Program-made: the position numbers and the translations under genes
Source of the DNA: Brevundimonas sp. UBA4609
GTDB taxonomy: Bacteria; Pseudomonadota; Alphaproteobacteria; Caulobacterales; Caulobacteraceae
NCBI GenBank assembly: GCA_002386585.1
Contig: DGIZ01000119.1
Coordinates: forward strand, 1 to 21,322
Direction of reading: 5' to 3'
Length of the DNA: 21,322 nucleotides
Notes under the pieces: model-generated
The model's input: the letters and a program-made list of their open reading frames with translations, nothing else
Database searches by the model: none
Told to the model about the DNA's origin: nothing
Shown: positions 7,109 through 16,061 of the stretch, one piece after another
Layout of the letters: the number at the start of each line of letters is the position of its first letter
Numbering within the stretch: the first letter of the stretch is position 1

Positions 7109-7728
7109 GCGAACTGGTGCGCGTTGCGGAGCGCGAATCCGCCCTGACGCCTTTGGGCACGGAAATGGTCGCGGCGCTCGGCGTCGAGGCGGTGGTGGCC
7201 TATGGCGAGCTGACCCTGATCGCCCCGCGCGAGAAGATCGTCGAGGTCATGACGGCCCTGCGCGATCAGTTCGGCTTCCAGCAGTGCATGGACGTCTGCG
7301 GCGCCGACTATCCCGACCGCGCCGAGCGGTTCGAGGTCGTCTATCACCTGCTGTCGCTGACCCGCGCCGCGCGCGTTCGCGTCAAGGTCTCGACCGACGA
7401 AGTGAAGCCGGTCCCCAGCGTGTCGTCGGTCTATCCGTCGGCCGGCTGGTTCGAGCGTGAAGCCTTCGACATGTACGGCATGATCTTCTCGGATCACCCG
7501 GACATGCGCCGCATCCTGACCGACTACGGCTTCCAGGGGCATCCGCTGCGCAAGGACTTCCCGATGACGGGCTACGTCGAGGTCCGCTACGACGAAGAGC
7601 AGAAGCGCGTGGTCTATGAGCCGGTGAAGCTGACTCAGGAATTCCGCAACTTCGACTTCCTGTCTCCGTGGGAAGGCGCCGATTATCCGACCGTCCTGCC
7701 GGGCGACGAGAAGGCGGGAGCGCAGTAA
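7105..7728 (+). CDS. nuoC: NADH-quinone oxidoreductase subunit C (30-kDa subunit)
   Basis: A 207-residue peripheral-arm subunit with no cofactor that packs against NuoD and NuoB. The family signature spans about residues 117-153: [10 protein letters not shown], then [20 protein letters not shown] and DFP. It is a separate gene from nuoD, unlike the fused nuoCD of E. coli and as usual in alphaproteobacteria. The start codon overlaps the nuoB stop (ATGA) and has only a weak ribosome-binding site, which suggests coupling. The stop shares one base with the nuoD start (TAATG). Confidence 0.96.
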   Translation: MSELVRVAERESALTPLGTEMVAALGVEAVVAYGELTLIAPREKIVEVMTALRDQFGFQQCMDVCGADYPDRAERFEVVYHLLSLTRAARVRVKVSTDEVKPVPSVSSVYPSAGWFEREAFDMYGMIFSDHPDMRRILTDYGFQGHPLRKDFPMTGYVEVRYDEEQKRVVYEPVKLTQEFRNFDFLSPWEGADYPTVLPGDEKAGAQ

Positions 7729-8999
7729 TGGCCGACGGTAACAAAACTCCGGCTCCGACCGGTTCGGCGATCGACCCGTTCGAGGACTATGAAGACGGCC
7801 TGACCCCGCACGCGCGGGCGATGGACGACCGCAAGTTCACCATCAACTTCGGCCCGCAACACCCGGCCGCGCACGGCGTGCTGCGCCTGGTGCTGGAGCT
7901 GGACGGCGAGCTGGTGACCCGCGTCGATCCGCATATCGGCCTGCTGCACCGCGGCACCGAGAAGCTGATGGAGGCGCGCACCTACCTTCAGAACATCCCC
8001 TACCTGGACCGGCTGGACTACGTCTCACCGATGAACCAGGAGCACGCCTTCTGCCTAGCCATCGAGCGCCTGCTGGAGATCGACGTGCCGTATCGCGGCC
8101 AGCTGATCCGGGTGCTCTATTCGGAAATCGGCCGCATCCTGAACCACCTTCTGAACACGACCATGCAGGCCATGGACGTGGGCGCCCTGACCCCGCCGCT
8201 GTGGGGCCATGAAGAGCGCGAGAAGCTGATGGTCTTCTACGAGCGGGCCTGCGGCGCGCGTCTGCACGCCAACTACTTCCGTCCGGGCGGCGTCCACCAG
8301 GACCTGACGCCCGAGCTGATCGACGACATCGGCCGCTGGTGCGCCGAGTTCCCGGCCAAGCTGGACGACATCGAAAGCCTGGTCACCGAGAACCGCATCT
8401 TCAAGCAGCGCAACGTCGACATCGGCGTGGTGTCCAAGGAGAACGCGCTCGCGTGGGGCTTCTCGGGCGTCATGCTGCGCGGCTCGGACATCGCCTGGGA
8501 CCTGCGCAAGGCCCAGCCGTACGACTGCTACGCGGACCTCGAGTTCGACATCGCCGTCGGCAAAAACGGCGACTGCTGGGATCGCTATCTGTGCCGCGTC
8601 GAGGAGATGCGCCAGTCGATCCGCATCATGGAGCAGTGCATCCACAAGCTGCGCAACTGCCCCGGCGAGCCGGTCCTGACCGAAGACAACAAGATCGCCC
8701 CGCCGCGTCGCGGTGAGATGAAGCGCTCGATGGAGGCGCTGATCCACCACTTCAAGCTCTACACCGAAGGCTTCCGCACCCCGGAAGGCGAGGTCTATGC
8801 GGCCGTCGAGGCGCCGAAGGGCGAGTTCGGCGTCTACCTGGTGTCGGACGGCACCAACAAACCCTACCGCGTCAAGCTGTCGGCGCCTGGCTTCCGTCAC
8901 CTGCAGGCGATGGACTGGATGAACCGCGGCCACATGCTGGCGGACGTGTCCGCCATCCTCGGCTCGCTCGACATGGTGTTCGGAGAAGTGGACCGATGA
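7728..8999 (+). CDS. nuoD: NADH-quinone oxidoreductase subunit D (49-kDa subunit)
   Basis: A 423-residue subunit related to the large subunit of NiFe hydrogenases. With NuoB it forms the quinone-reduction pocket. Visible motifs are [12 protein letters not shown] (39-50, quinone-site His), [11 protein letters not shown] (70-80) and [15 protein letters not shown] (91-105, containing the quinone-site Tyr98). Residues 1-34 form an acidic, Pro/Ala-containing N-terminal extension ahead of the conserved core. ATG 7728 has GGGAG 7 nt upstream; a longer reading from 7668 would run into nuoC and lacks similarity. It overlaps nuoE by 4 nt (ATGA). Confidence 0.97.
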   Translation: MADGNKTPAPTGSAIDPFEDYEDGLTPHARAMDDRKFTINFGPQHPAAHGVLRLVLELDGELVTRVDPHIGLLHRGTEKLMEARTYLQNIPYLDRLDYVSPMNQEHAFCLAIERLLEIDVPYRGQLIRVLYSEIGRILNHLLNTTMQAMDVGALTPPLWGHEEREKLMVFYERACGARLHANYFRPGGVHQDLTPELIDDIGRWCAEFPAKLDDIESLVTENRIFKQRNVDIGVVSKENALAWGFSGVMLRGSDIAWDLRKAQPYDCYADLEFDIAVGKNGDCWDRYLCRVEEMRQSIRIMEQCIHKLRNCPGEPVLTEDNKIAPPRRGEMKRSMEALIHHFKLYTEGFRTPEGEVYAAVEAPKGEFGVYLVSDGTNKPYRVKLSAPGFRHLQAMDWMNRGHMLADVSAILGSLDMVFGEVDR

Positions 9000-9670
9000 G
9001 CGTTCGTCGTCTGGCCAAGGAGCAACCGGCCTCTTTCGAGTTTTCGAAGGAGACGATGGAAAAGGCTCAGTGGTGGATCAAGAAGTACCCGGAATCGCGT
9101 CGCCAGTCGGCGGTGATCCCGGTCCTGTGGCTGGTCCAGAAGCAGGAGGGCTGGGTGTCCGAGCCGTCGCTGCGCGCCATCGGCGACCTGCTGGGCATGG
9201 CCTATATCCGGGTGCTGGAGGTCGCGACCTTCTACACCATGTTCCAGCTGACGCCGGTCGGTACGGCTGCGTTGATCCAGGTCTGCGGCACCACGCAGTG
9301 CATGCTGCGCGGCTCCAACGAGCTGATGCGCGTGTGCCGCGAGAAGATCGGGCCCAAGGACGAGCTGTCGGCTGACGGCCGCTTCACCTGGCAGGAAGTC
9401 GAATGCATCGGCGCCTGTTCGAACGCACCGGTGGCTCAGATCAACGACCTCTATTACGAAGACCTGACGCCGGAAAACATGGCCCAGATCATCGACGACT
9501 TCGCCGCGGGCAAGACGCCGAAGGCGGGCAGCTATGTTGGCCGTCACACGTCTGAGCCCGTGGGCGGCGCGCGCGTTCTGACGGACCCGGCGCTGTATGA
9601 CGGCTCGGCCGCCAAGAAGATCAAGAAGTTGCCGAACTCGGAGCCCGTCGCTGAAAAGGCGCCGGCCTGA
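8996..9670 (+). CDS. nuoE: NADH-quinone oxidoreductase subunit E (24-kDa subunit)
   Basis: A 224-residue thioredoxin-fold subunit of the NADH dehydrogenase module, carrying the 2Fe-2S cluster N1a. Ligands C97 and C102 lie in [11 protein letters not shown] and C137 and C141 in [11 protein letters not shown]. The first site reads CGTTQC where CGTTPC is common. A C-terminal extension of about 45 residues rich in Ala, Lys and Pro follows the core, as in other alphaproteobacterial NuoE. The gene is coupled to nuoD (ATGA) and to the downstream small membrane protein gene (TGATG). Confidence 0.96.
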   Translation: MSVRRLAKEQPASFEFSKETMEKAQWWIKKYPESRRQSAVIPVLWLVQKQEGWVSEPSLRAIGDLLGMAYIRVLEVATFYTMFQLTPVGTAALIQVCGTTQCMLRGSNELMRVCREKIGPKDELSADGRFTWQEVECIGACSNAPVAQINDLYYEDLTPENMAQIIDDFAAGKTPKAGSYVGRHTSEPVGGARVLTDPALYDGSAAKKIKKLPNSEPVAEKAPA

Positions 9671-9939
9671 TGGCGCGGCCGGACCTCGAAACGGAAGCGG
9701 GCAGGGCGGCCTATCGGGCCGAGCTGCGTCGCGTCGGCTGGCGCCCGCGTTGGGCGGGCCTGGCCTGTATCGTGGTCGCGGCCGCTCTGGTTTTGTTCGC
9801 GCGCGAGGGCCGTTTCGGCCTGACTGAAAACGCCGCGGTGGCGGCCTATGGCCTGTTGGCCATCGGATGGGTGCTGGTGATCTACGCCGTCTTCCAGCGC
9901 ACCCGCCACCACAAGCGCCGCATGGCGGAAGGACTTTAA
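9670..9939 (+). CDS. Small two-helix membrane protein inside the nuo operon
   Basis: An 89-residue protein that I do not recognise and that is not one of the 14 core Nuo subunits. It has a basic, soluble N-terminus (1-28) and two hydrophobic helices, about 29-44 (AGLACIVVAAALVLF) and 55-75 (AAVAAYGLLAIGWVLVIYAVF). It ends in a very basic tail (RTRHHKRR). By the positive-inside rule both ends face the cytoplasm. The start shares one base with the nuoE stop (TGATG), and nuoF begins 6 nt after its stop, so it is co-translated with the NADH-module genes. Codon use looks like that of its neighbours. It may be an accessory subunit or assembly factor of complex I; that is inference from position alone. 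Confidence 0.8.
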   Translation: MARPDLETEAGRAAYRAELRRVGWRPRWAGLACIVVAAALVLFAREGRFGLTENAAVAAYGLLAIGWVLVIYAVFQRTRHHKRRMAEGL

Positions 9940-9945
9940 GGGATC

Positions 9946-11259
9946 ATGGTCGGCATCCTCCAAGACAAGGATCGGATCTTCACCAACCTCTACGGCTTCC
10001 ATGACTGGGGCCTTGAGGGGGCGAAGAAGCGCGGCGCGTGGAACGCCACCAAGGACATGCTGGACCTTGGCGGCGAATGGATCATCAACAACGTCAAGAA
10101 CTCGGGCCTGCGCGGACGCGGGGGCGCCGGTTTCTCGACCGGCCTGAAGTGGTCCTTCATGCCCAAGGAAGTGAAGGATCGCCCTCACTACCTGGTCATC
10201 AACGCCGATGAGTCCGAGCCCGCCACCTGCAAGGACCGCGAGATCATGCGTCATGATCCGCACCTGCTGATCGAAGGCGCGCTGATCGCTTCCTTCGCGA
10301 TGAAGGCCCACGCCTGCTACATCTACCTGCGCGGCGAATACATCCTCGAGCGCGAGCGCATGGAAGCCGCCGTCAAGCAGGCCTATGAGGCCAGGCTGAT
10401 CGGTGATGACAACGTCCACGGCTGGGACTTCCACGTCTATATCCACCACGGTGCCGGGGCCTACATCTGCGGCGAAGAGACGGCCCTGCTGGAGTCGCTG
10501 GAAGGCAAGAAGGGCCAGCCGCGCCTGAAGCCGCCGTTCCCGGCAGGCGCCGGCCTCTATGGCTGCCCCACGACCGTGAACAACGTGGAATCGATCGCCG
10601 TCGTCGGCACCATCCTGCGTCGCGGCGCGGACTGGTTCGCCAGCTTCGGTCGTCCGAACAACACCGGCACCAAGCTGATGTCCCTGTCGGGCCACGTGAA
10701 CACGCCCTGCGTGGTCGAAGAGGCCATGTCGATCCCGCTGCGTCAGTTGATCGAGGATCACGGCGGCGGCGTGCGCGGCGGCTGGGAAAACCTGAAGGCC
10801 ATCATTCCGGGCGGCGCGTCCTGCCCGGTGATCACGCGCGAACAGGCCGAAGTCGCCCTGATGGACTTCGACTCCATGCGCGAGCATCGCTCGTCGCTGG
10901 GCACCGCCGGCGTGACGGTCATGGACCAGTCGACCGACATCGTGAAGGCGATCGCCCGCATCAGCTACTTCTTCAAGCACGAGAGCTGCGGCCAGTGCAC
11001 GCCGTGCCGCGAAGGCACCGGCTGGATGTGGCGCGTGCTGGAACGCATGGCGATCGGCGACGCCGATCCGTCCGAGATCGACCTGCTGCTCGACGTGGCC
11101 AGCCAGGTCGAAGGCCACACCATCTGCGCTCTCGGCGACGCCGCCGCCTGGCCCGTTCAGGGCCTGATCCGGCACTTCCGTCACGAGATCGAAGAGCGCA
11201 TCCACACCTACCGCAGCCGCCGCGCGAACTTCGCCGGCCACGCGATCGCGGCGGAGTAA
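9946..11259 (+). CDS. nuoF: NADH-quinone oxidoreductase subunit F (51-kDa, NADH/FMN)
   Basis: A 437-residue subunit that binds NADH, FMN and the 4Fe-4S cluster N3, and takes hydride from NADH at the tip of the peripheral arm. The glycine-rich nucleotide loop is [16 protein letters not shown] (54-69). The FMN region includes [14 protein letters not shown] (86-99) and [19 protein letters not shown] (169-187). N3 ligands are C348, C351 and C354 in SCGQCTPC, plus C394 in HTICALGD. Residue 93 is Ala where many homologues have Gly (EPGTC). AAGGG overlapping the upstream stop serves as ribosome-binding site for ATG 9946. Confidence 0.97.
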   Translation: MVGILQDKDRIFTNLYGFHDWGLEGAKKRGAWNATKDMLDLGGEWIINNVKNSGLRGRGGAGFSTGLKWSFMPKEVKDRPHYLVINADESEPATCKDREIMRHDPHLLIEGALIASFAMKAHACYIYLRGEYILERERMEAAVKQAYEARLIGDDNVHGWDFHVYIHHGAGAYICGEETALLESLEGKKGQPRLKPPFPAGAGLYGCPTTVNNVESIAVVGTILRRGADWFASFGRPNNTGTKLMSLSGHVNTPCVVEEAMSIPLRQLIEDHGGGVRGGWENLKAIIPGGASCPVITREQAEVALMDFDSMREHRSSLGTAGVTVMDQSTDIVKAIARISYFFKHESCGQCTPCREGTGWMWRVLERMAIGDADPSEIDLLLDVASQVEGHTICALGDAAAWPVQGLIRHFRHEIEERIHTYRSRRANFAGHAIAAE

Positions 11260-11264
11260 TCGTA

Positions 11265-13310
11265 ATGCCTATCGCCAAGGTCAACGGCGTTGAAGTCGAG
11301 TTCGAACCGGGCATGACCGTGCTGCAGGTCGCCGAGCGCGCCGGGCAGGAAATCCCGCGGTTCTGCTACCACGAGCGCCTTTCCATCGCCGGCAACTGCC
11401 GCATGTGCCTGGTCGAGGTGAAGCCCGGACCGCCGAAGCCCCAGGCTTCGTGCGCGCTTCCGGCCGCCGACGGTCAGGAAATCTTTACTGACACGCCGAT
11501 GGTCAAGAAGGCCCGCGAAGGGGTGATGGAGTTCCTGCTCATCAACCACCCGCTGGATTGCCCGATCTGCGACCAGGGCGGCGAATGCGACCTTCAGGAT
11601 CAGGCCGTGGGCTACGGCCGCGACGGCTCTCGGTACGGCGAGAACAAGCGCGCGGTCGAAGAAAAGAACATGGGCCCGACGGTCAAGACGTTCATGACGC
11701 GCTGCATCCAGTGCACGCGTTGCGTTCGCTTCATCACCGAAGTGGCGGGCGTGCCGGACATCGGCATGATCTCGCGTGGCGAAAGCGCCGAGATCACGAC
11801 CTATTTGGAAAAGAACATCGACAGCGAACTGTCGGGCAACGTCAACGACCTGTGCCCGGTGGGCGCGCTGACGCACCGCCCGTGGCAGTATCACTACCGC
11901 CCGTGGGAGCTGAAGAAGACCGAGACCATCGACGTGATGGATGCGCTCGGTTCGAACATCCGCGCCGACTCGCGCGGCGCCGAGGTCATGCGCGTTCTGC
12001 CGCGCGTGAATGAGGGCATCAACGAGGAGTGGCTGTCGGACAAGAGCCGCTACGCTGTCGACGGCCTGCAGGCGCGTCGTCTGGACCGTCCTTGGGTGCG
12101 TGAGAACGGCAAGCTGCGTCCGGCTTCGTGGGACGAGGCTCTGTCGGTCGTCGCTGACAAGATCAAGGCCGCGCCGGCTGACCGCATCGGCGCCATCGCC
12201 GGCGATCTTCAGGACGCCGAGTCGATGAAGGCGACGCTGGACCTGTTCCGCGCGCTGGGTTCGGCCAATACGGACTGCCGCCAGGACGGCGCTGCGCTGG
12301 GCGGCGAGGCTCGCGAGGGCTGGTTGTTCAACTCCGGCCTGCAAGGCATTGAAAACGCTGACGCCATTCTGATCGTCGGCGCCAATCCGCGCACGGAAGC
12401 GCCGCTGCTGAACGCGCGCATCCGCAAGACCTGGCTGAAGGGCGGCGTCGAAGTCGGCGTCATCGGCCAGCAAGCCGATCTGACCTATGACTACAACTAT
12501 CTCGGCGCCGGTTCGAAGACCGTCGGCAAGCTGCCAAAGGCTGCTGTCGACTTCCTAACCAAGGCCCAACGTCCGGCCATCATCGTCGGCGCGGGCGCCC
12601 TGACCGGCGAGACCGGCCCGGCCGTGCTGAACGCCCTGGGCGCGCTGGCCAAGAAGGTCGGCGTGGTCAAGGACGGCTGGAACGGCTTCAACGTCCTGCA
12701 CACCGCCGCCGCGCGCGTCGGCGGTCTGGATATGGGCTTCCTGCCGGGCGAGGGCGGTCTGGATGTGGCGGCCATGCTGAAGCCGGGCGCGCTGGACGTT
12801 CTGTTCCTGCTGGGCGCCGATGAGGTGAACGCAGACGCATCGGGCGCCTTCCGCGTCTATCTGGGCTCGCACGGCGATCGCGGGGCGCACGGCGCGGACG
12901 TGATCCTGCCGGGCGCGGCCTACACCGAGAAGTCGGGCCTGTACGTCAACACCGAAGGCCGGGTGCAACTGGCCGAACGCGTGGTCTTCCCGAAGGGCGA
13001 GGCCAAGGAGGACTGGGCCATCATCCGCGCCCTGTCGGAACGCGTCGGCTGCAAGCTGCCGTTCGACACCCTCGACCAACTGCGTACGAAGCTGATGGGC
13101 GACCATCCGACCTTCGGCCGCATCGACTATCTGGCTCCGGCCGCGACGTTCGACGTCGCCAAGCTTGGCGCCAAGGGAGACCTGGGCGACGTCGCCTTCG
13201 TCTCCGTCATCGCCGATCCCTACCTGACCAACCCGATCGCGCGCGCCAGTGAAACCATGGCCCAACTGTCCGCTGAGCGGACGGCGCCGGTCGCCCTGGC
13301 GGCGGAGTAA
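11265..13310 (+). CDS. nuoG: NADH-quinone oxidoreductase subunit G (75-kDa, Fe-S)
   Basis: A 681-residue subunit that carries the electron wire from NuoF. The N-terminal ferredoxin domain binds a 2Fe-2S cluster through C34, C45, C48 and C63. A second cluster uses H95, C99, C102 and C108 (NHPLDCPICDQGGEC). A third uses C147, C150, C153 and C197 (CIQCTRC and NDLCPVGAL). From about residue 215 on is a molybdopterin-oxidoreductase-like domain, structural in complex I. The extra CxxCxxxC cluster (N7) present in some bacterial NuoG is not apparent, as is usual in alphaproteobacteria. ATG 11265 is chosen because the protein then begins at the ferredoxin domain; the open frame above it lies inside nuoF. 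Confidence 0.96.
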   Translation: MPIAKVNGVEVEFEPGMTVLQVAERAGQEIPRFCYHERLSIAGNCRMCLVEVKPGPPKPQASCALPAADGQEIFTDTPMVKKAREGVMEFLLINHPLDCPICDQGGECDLQDQAVGYGRDGSRYGENKRAVEEKNMGPTVKTFMTRCIQCTRCVRFITEVAGVPDIGMISRGESAEITTYLEKNIDSELSGNVNDLCPVGALTHRPWQYHYRPWELKKTETIDVMDALGSNIRADSRGAEVMRVLPRVNEGINEEWLSDKSRYAVDGLQARRLDRPWVRENGKLRPASWDEALSVVADKIKAAPADRIGAIAGDLQDAESMKATLDLFRALGSANTDCRQDGAALGGEAREGWLFNSGLQGIENADAILIVGANPRTEAPLLNARIRKTWLKGGVEVGVIGQQADLTYDYNYLGAGSKTVGKLPKAAVDFLTKAQRPAIIVGAGALTGETGPAVLNALGALAKKVGVVKDGWNGFNVLHTAAARVGGLDMGFLPGEGGLDVAAMLKPGALDVLFLLGADEVNADASGAFRVYLGSHGDRGAHGADVILPGAAYTEKSGLYVNTEGRVQLAERVVFPKGEAKEDWAIIRALSERVGCKLPFDTLDQLRTKLMGDHPTFGRIDYLAPAATFDVAKLGAKGDLGDVAFVSVIADPYLTNPIARASETMAQLSAERTAPVALAAE

Positions 13311-13313
13311 GAC

Positions 13314-14390
13314 ATGGACGCTGCGACTTCCTTCTGGGCCACTCCCGTCGGCTGGACCCTCGCCACTCTGGGCGGGATCCTGCTGGTCGTGGTCGGCATC
13401 CTGATCTCCCTGGCCTTCCTGCTGCTGGCCGACCGCAAGATCTGGGCGGGCGTTCAGCTGCGCAAGGGGCCGAACGTGGTCGGCCCCTTCGGCCTGCTGC
13501 AGTCCTTCGCCGACTTCTTCAAATTCGTGCTGAAAGAGATCGTCATCCCGGCCGGGTCGGACAAGGTGGTCTTCATCCTGGCCCCGCTGATCAGCTTCGT
13601 GCTGGCCTTCATCGCCTGGGCGGTGATCCCCTTCGCGCCGGGCTGGGTGGTGTCGGACCTGAACGTCGGCATCCTGTACATCCTCGCGATCAGCTCGCTG
13701 GGCGTTTACGGCATCATCATGGGCGGCTGGGCTTCGAACTCGAAGTATCCGTTCCTCGGCTCGCTGCGTTCGGCGGCGCAGATGGTGTCCTATGAGGTCT
13801 CGATGGGCCTCATCATCATCAACGTCATCCTGCTGGCCGGGACGATGAACCTGACCCAGATCGTAACCCAGCAGGCGGGCTGGATCTGGGAGTGGAACGC
13901 CTTCGGCGGCGGGGCAGGTACCTGGCCGACCATCATCGTCATGCTGCCCATGACCATCGTCTTCTTCATCTCGGCCCTGGCCGAGACGAACCGCCCGCCG
14001 TTCGACCTGCCCGAAGCGGAGTCGGAGCTGGTGGCCGGTTATCAGGTCGAATATTCCTCGACCCCCTACCTGCTGTTCATGATCGGCGAATACGCCAACA
14101 TCGTCTTCATGTGCGCCATGATCACCCTGCTGTTCTGCGGCGGGTGGAATCCGGGCTTCCCGACCGACTTCCTGAACAGCGTCCCGGTCTTCGTGGCCAA
14201 CCTGTTCTACCTGGCGGTCTTCGCCGTGAAGGTGGTCTTCTGGTTCTTCATGATCGCCTTGGTGAAGGCCTTCGTGCCTCGCTACCGCTATGACCAGCTG
14301 ATGCGCCTGGGCTGGAAGATCTTCCTGCCGGCTTCGCTGATCGCTGTGGTCTTCGTGTCGGCGTGGCGCGTGTTCGCGGTGGGGGCGTGA
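13314..14390 (+). CDS. nuoH: NADH-quinone oxidoreductase subunit H
   Basis: A 358-residue integral membrane subunit at the junction of the two arms, lining the quinone tunnel. About eight helices are visible. Signatures are [20 protein letters not shown] (39-58) and the acidic loop [20 protein letters not shown] (224-243) followed by [22 protein letters not shown] sits 6 nt upstream of ATG 13314, which is 3 nt after the nuoG stop. Its stop shares one base with the start of the first small lipoprotein gene. Confidence 0.97.
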   Translation: MDAATSFWATPVGWTLATLGGILLVVVGILISLAFLLLADRKIWAGVQLRKGPNVVGPFGLLQSFADFFKFVLKEIVIPAGSDKVVFILAPLISFVLAFIAWAVIPFAPGWVVSDLNVGILYILAISSLGVYGIIMGGWASNSKYPFLGSLRSAAQMVSYEVSMGLIIINVILLAGTMNLTQIVTQQAGWIWEWNAFGGGAGTWPTIIVMLPMTIVFFISALAETNRPPFDLPEAESELVAGYQVEYSSTPYLLFMIGEYANIVFMCAMITLLFCGGWNPGFPTDFLNSVPVFVANLFYLAVFAVKVVFWFFMIALVKAFVPRYRYDQLMRLGWKIFLPASLIAVVFVSAWRVFAVGA

Positions 14391-14617
14391 TGGGCGTCCG
14401 CGCCACAGTCCTGATCGCGCTGGCGCTCGCCGCCGGCCTGTCGGCCTGCACCTTCAAGCCGATGGATCCGGCTGCGCCCGAGACCGCGTCCGCGCGTCTC
14501 GAACGCCTGGACCGGGAGCGGGGAGAGGAGGCGGACAAGCGCGCCTATTGCCAACGTCTGTCGCGGGACGACCCGCGTTTCGACAGGGACGGCTGCGAAC
14601 GCCGGATCGGCGGATGA
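14390..14617 (+). CDS. Small putative lipoprotein 1 between nuoH and nuoI
   Basis: A 75-residue protein without a recognised family. Residues 1-19 are a lipoprotein signal peptide ending in the lipobox LSAC, with Cys20 as the lipidation site. The mature part of 56 residues is highly charged and probably helical (ARLERLDRERGEEADKRAY). It ends with a Cys pair in CQRLSRDDPRFDRDGC (C54, C69). The residue after Cys20 is Thr, not Asp, so no inner-membrane retention signal is evident. ATG 14390 overlaps the nuoH stop by one base; its stop overlaps the next gene by 4 nt (ATGA). It is probably periplasm-facing. A role with complex I is inferred only from the tight coupling. Confidence 0.75.
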   Translation: MGVRATVLIALALAAGLSACTFKPMDPAAPETASARLERLDRERGEEADKRAYCQRLSRDDPRFDRDGCERRIGG

Positions 14618-14829
14618 AGATGAAGGCCGCAGCCCTGATGATCGCCCTGACCGCGCCCATGCTGGCGTCGGCCTGCGCGCCCTATGAGGCCGAACCCGTC
14701 TCGGTCTATCAGTGGGAGCGCAAGGTGCAGGAAGTTGAACGGCGCGAGGCGGAACGCCAGCGCCTTTGCCAGACCCTCGACAAGGAAAGCGCCCGCTACG
14801 AACGCGAGTGCGCCGGAGTGAAATCGTAA
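14614..14829 (+). CDS. Small putative lipoprotein 2 between nuoH and nuoI
   Basis: A 71-residue protein with a hydrophobic signal peptide ([17 protein letters not shown]) and a probable lipidation Cys21 in LASAC; the -3 position is Ala, so the lipobox is less canonical than in its neighbour. The mature part is charged and likely coiled ([20 protein letters not shown]), ending in [15 protein letters not shown] (C52, C66). This matches the Cys...Cys segment of the preceding lipoprotein, suggesting tandem paralogues. ATG 14614 overlaps the upstream stop (ATGA); an in-frame ATG at 14620 is an alternative. The stop shares one base with the nuoI start. No function is known to me. Confidence 0.72.
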   Translation: MKMKAAALMIALTAPMLASACAPYEAEPVSVYQWERKVQEVERREAERQRLCQTLDKESARYERECAGVKS

Positions 14830-15320
14830 TGCTGACCCGTATCGTTCAGGCGGCCAAGGGCGCGATGCTGACCGACGTGTTCGGCGCCGTCGGCCTGTCG
14901 ATGAAGTACATGATGAAGCCGAAGGCGACGGTGAACTATCCGTTCGAGCGCAACCCGCAGTCGCCGCGCTTCCGTGGCGAACACGCGCTGCGCCGCTATC
15001 CGAACGGTGAAGAACGCTGCATCGCCTGCAAGCTGTGCGAGGCCATCTGCCCCGCCCAGGCCATCACCATCGAGGCCGAACCGCGCGCCGACGGCAGCCG
15101 CCGCACGACGCGCTACGACATCGACATGGTCAAATGCATCTACTGCGGCCTGTGCCAGGAGGCCTGCCCGGTGGACGCCATCGTCGAGGGACCGAACAGC
15201 GAGTTCGCCACCGAGACCCGCGAAGAACTGCTCTATGACAAGGCGCGCCTGCTGGACAACGGCGACCGCTGGGAGCGTCTGATCGCGAAGAATCTGGAAC
15301 TCGACGCTCCGTATCGCTAA
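14829..15320 (+). CDS. nuoI: NADH-quinone oxidoreductase subunit I (2x[4Fe-4S])
   Basis: A 163-residue ferredoxin-like subunit with two 4Fe-4S clusters (N6a and N6b), linking NuoG to cluster N2 in NuoB. The ligand sets are [12 protein letters not shown] (C64, C67, C70, C74) and [12 protein letters not shown] (C103, C106, C109, C113). An amphipathic N-terminal helix precedes the [16 protein letters not shown] segment common to alphaproteobacterial and mitochondrial homologues. ATG 14829 has GGAG 10 nt upstream and gives the usual family length; the open frame above it lies in the lipoprotein gene. It is followed by the only long gap in the operon. Confidence 0.97.
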   Translation: MLTRIVQAAKGAMLTDVFGAVGLSMKYMMKPKATVNYPFERNPQSPRFRGEHALRRYPNGEERCIACKLCEAICPAQAITIEAEPRADGSRRTTRYDIDMVKCIYCGLCQEACPVDAIVEGPNSEFATETREELLYDKARLLDNGDRWERLIAKNLELDAPYR

Positions 15321-15434
15321 ACGGAGCGGCGATTCCGCCACGCTGACCCTGACCTTCGGGCCGGGGCTGATTTCTGGAAGGGTCCGGGATTTCCGTCCGG
15401 GCCATTGGTTTTGAAGAGGGGCGTCGTCCCGCAC
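15321..15434 (+). other. 114-bp nuoI-nuoJ gap with two hairpins
   Basis: All other junctions in this operon are overlaps or gaps of at most 8 nt. This spacer holds a short stem GGCG-ATTC-CGCC (15328-15339). It also holds a 7-bp stem with one wobble, GGTCCGG/CCGGGCC (15381-15387 with 15397-15403, 9-nt loop), followed by ATTGGTTTTG. It could be an attenuator, a processing or stabilising element, or an eroded gene remnant. No convincing ORF lies within it. Confidence 0.5.
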
Positions 15435-16061
15435 ATGTTGCAAGGCCTGGCCTTCTATCTTCTGGCGACGGTCGCCGTGGTTTCCGCCCTTCTGGTCGTG
15501 ACCGCGCGCAATCCCGTGCACTCCGTTCTCTGGCTGATCCTGACCTTCTTCTCGGCGGCCGGACTGTTCGTGCTGCTGAGCGCCGAGTTCCTGGCGATGC
15601 TTCTGGTCGTCGTCTACGTCGGCGCCGTGGCGGTGCTGTTCCTGTTCGTCGTCATGATGCTGGACGTCGACTTCGTGAAGCTGCGCGAGGGTTACGCGCG
15701 CTACCTGCCGCTGGCGGGCGTCGTGGCGGGCGTGCTGCTCGCCGAGATGATCATGGTGTCGATCAGCGTGGTGCAGGGCGGAGCGGCCCGCGACGCCGCC
15801 TCGCCGGTGCCGGCCGGACCGGACGTCACCAACATCGAGACGATCGGCCGCGTGCTCTACACGGACTACGTCTACTTCTTCCAGGCGGCGGGCGTGGTTC
15901 TGCTGATCGCCATGATCGGCGCTATCGTCCTGACCCTTCGTCATCGTCCGGGCGTGCATCGTCAGGATCTGGCGGCGCAAGCCAACCGCGAACGCGCCAA
16001 GGCTGTCGAGATCAAGTCCGTGACCACGGGCCAGGGCGTCACCCCCGAGGAGCTTCTGTGA
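15435..16061 (+). CDS. nuoJ: NADH-quinone oxidoreductase subunit J
   Basis: A 208-residue membrane subunit with five predicted helices. The third, the functionally mobile pi-bulge helix, is visible as [20 protein letters not shown] (51-70) with the conserved Tyr61. [20 protein letters not shown] (25-44) is the other strong signature. The hydrophilic C-terminal tail of about 40 residues is charged. ATG 15435 gives the usual N-terminus ([11 protein letters not shown]). The ribosome-binding site is distant (GAGGGG, 14 nt upstream), and in-frame TTG codons at 15405 and 15411 are possible alternatives. The stop shares one base with nuoK (TGATG). Confidence 0.94.
   Translation: MLQGLAFYLLATVAVVSALLVVTARNPVHSVLWLILTFFSAAGLFVLLSAEFLAMLLVVVYVGAVAVLFLFVVMMLDVDFVKLREGYARYLPLAGVVAGVLLAEMIMVSISVVQGGAARDAASPVPAGPDVTNIETIGRVLYTDYVYFFQAAGVVLLIAMIGAIVLTLRHRPGVHRQDLAAQANRERAKAVEIKSVTTGQGVTPEELL

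Noticed and set aside
9544..11241. Minus-strand open frame of 565 codons
   Set aside because: It is antisense to nuoE, the small membrane protein gene and nuoF. Its translation shows no family motif and has the shadow composition.
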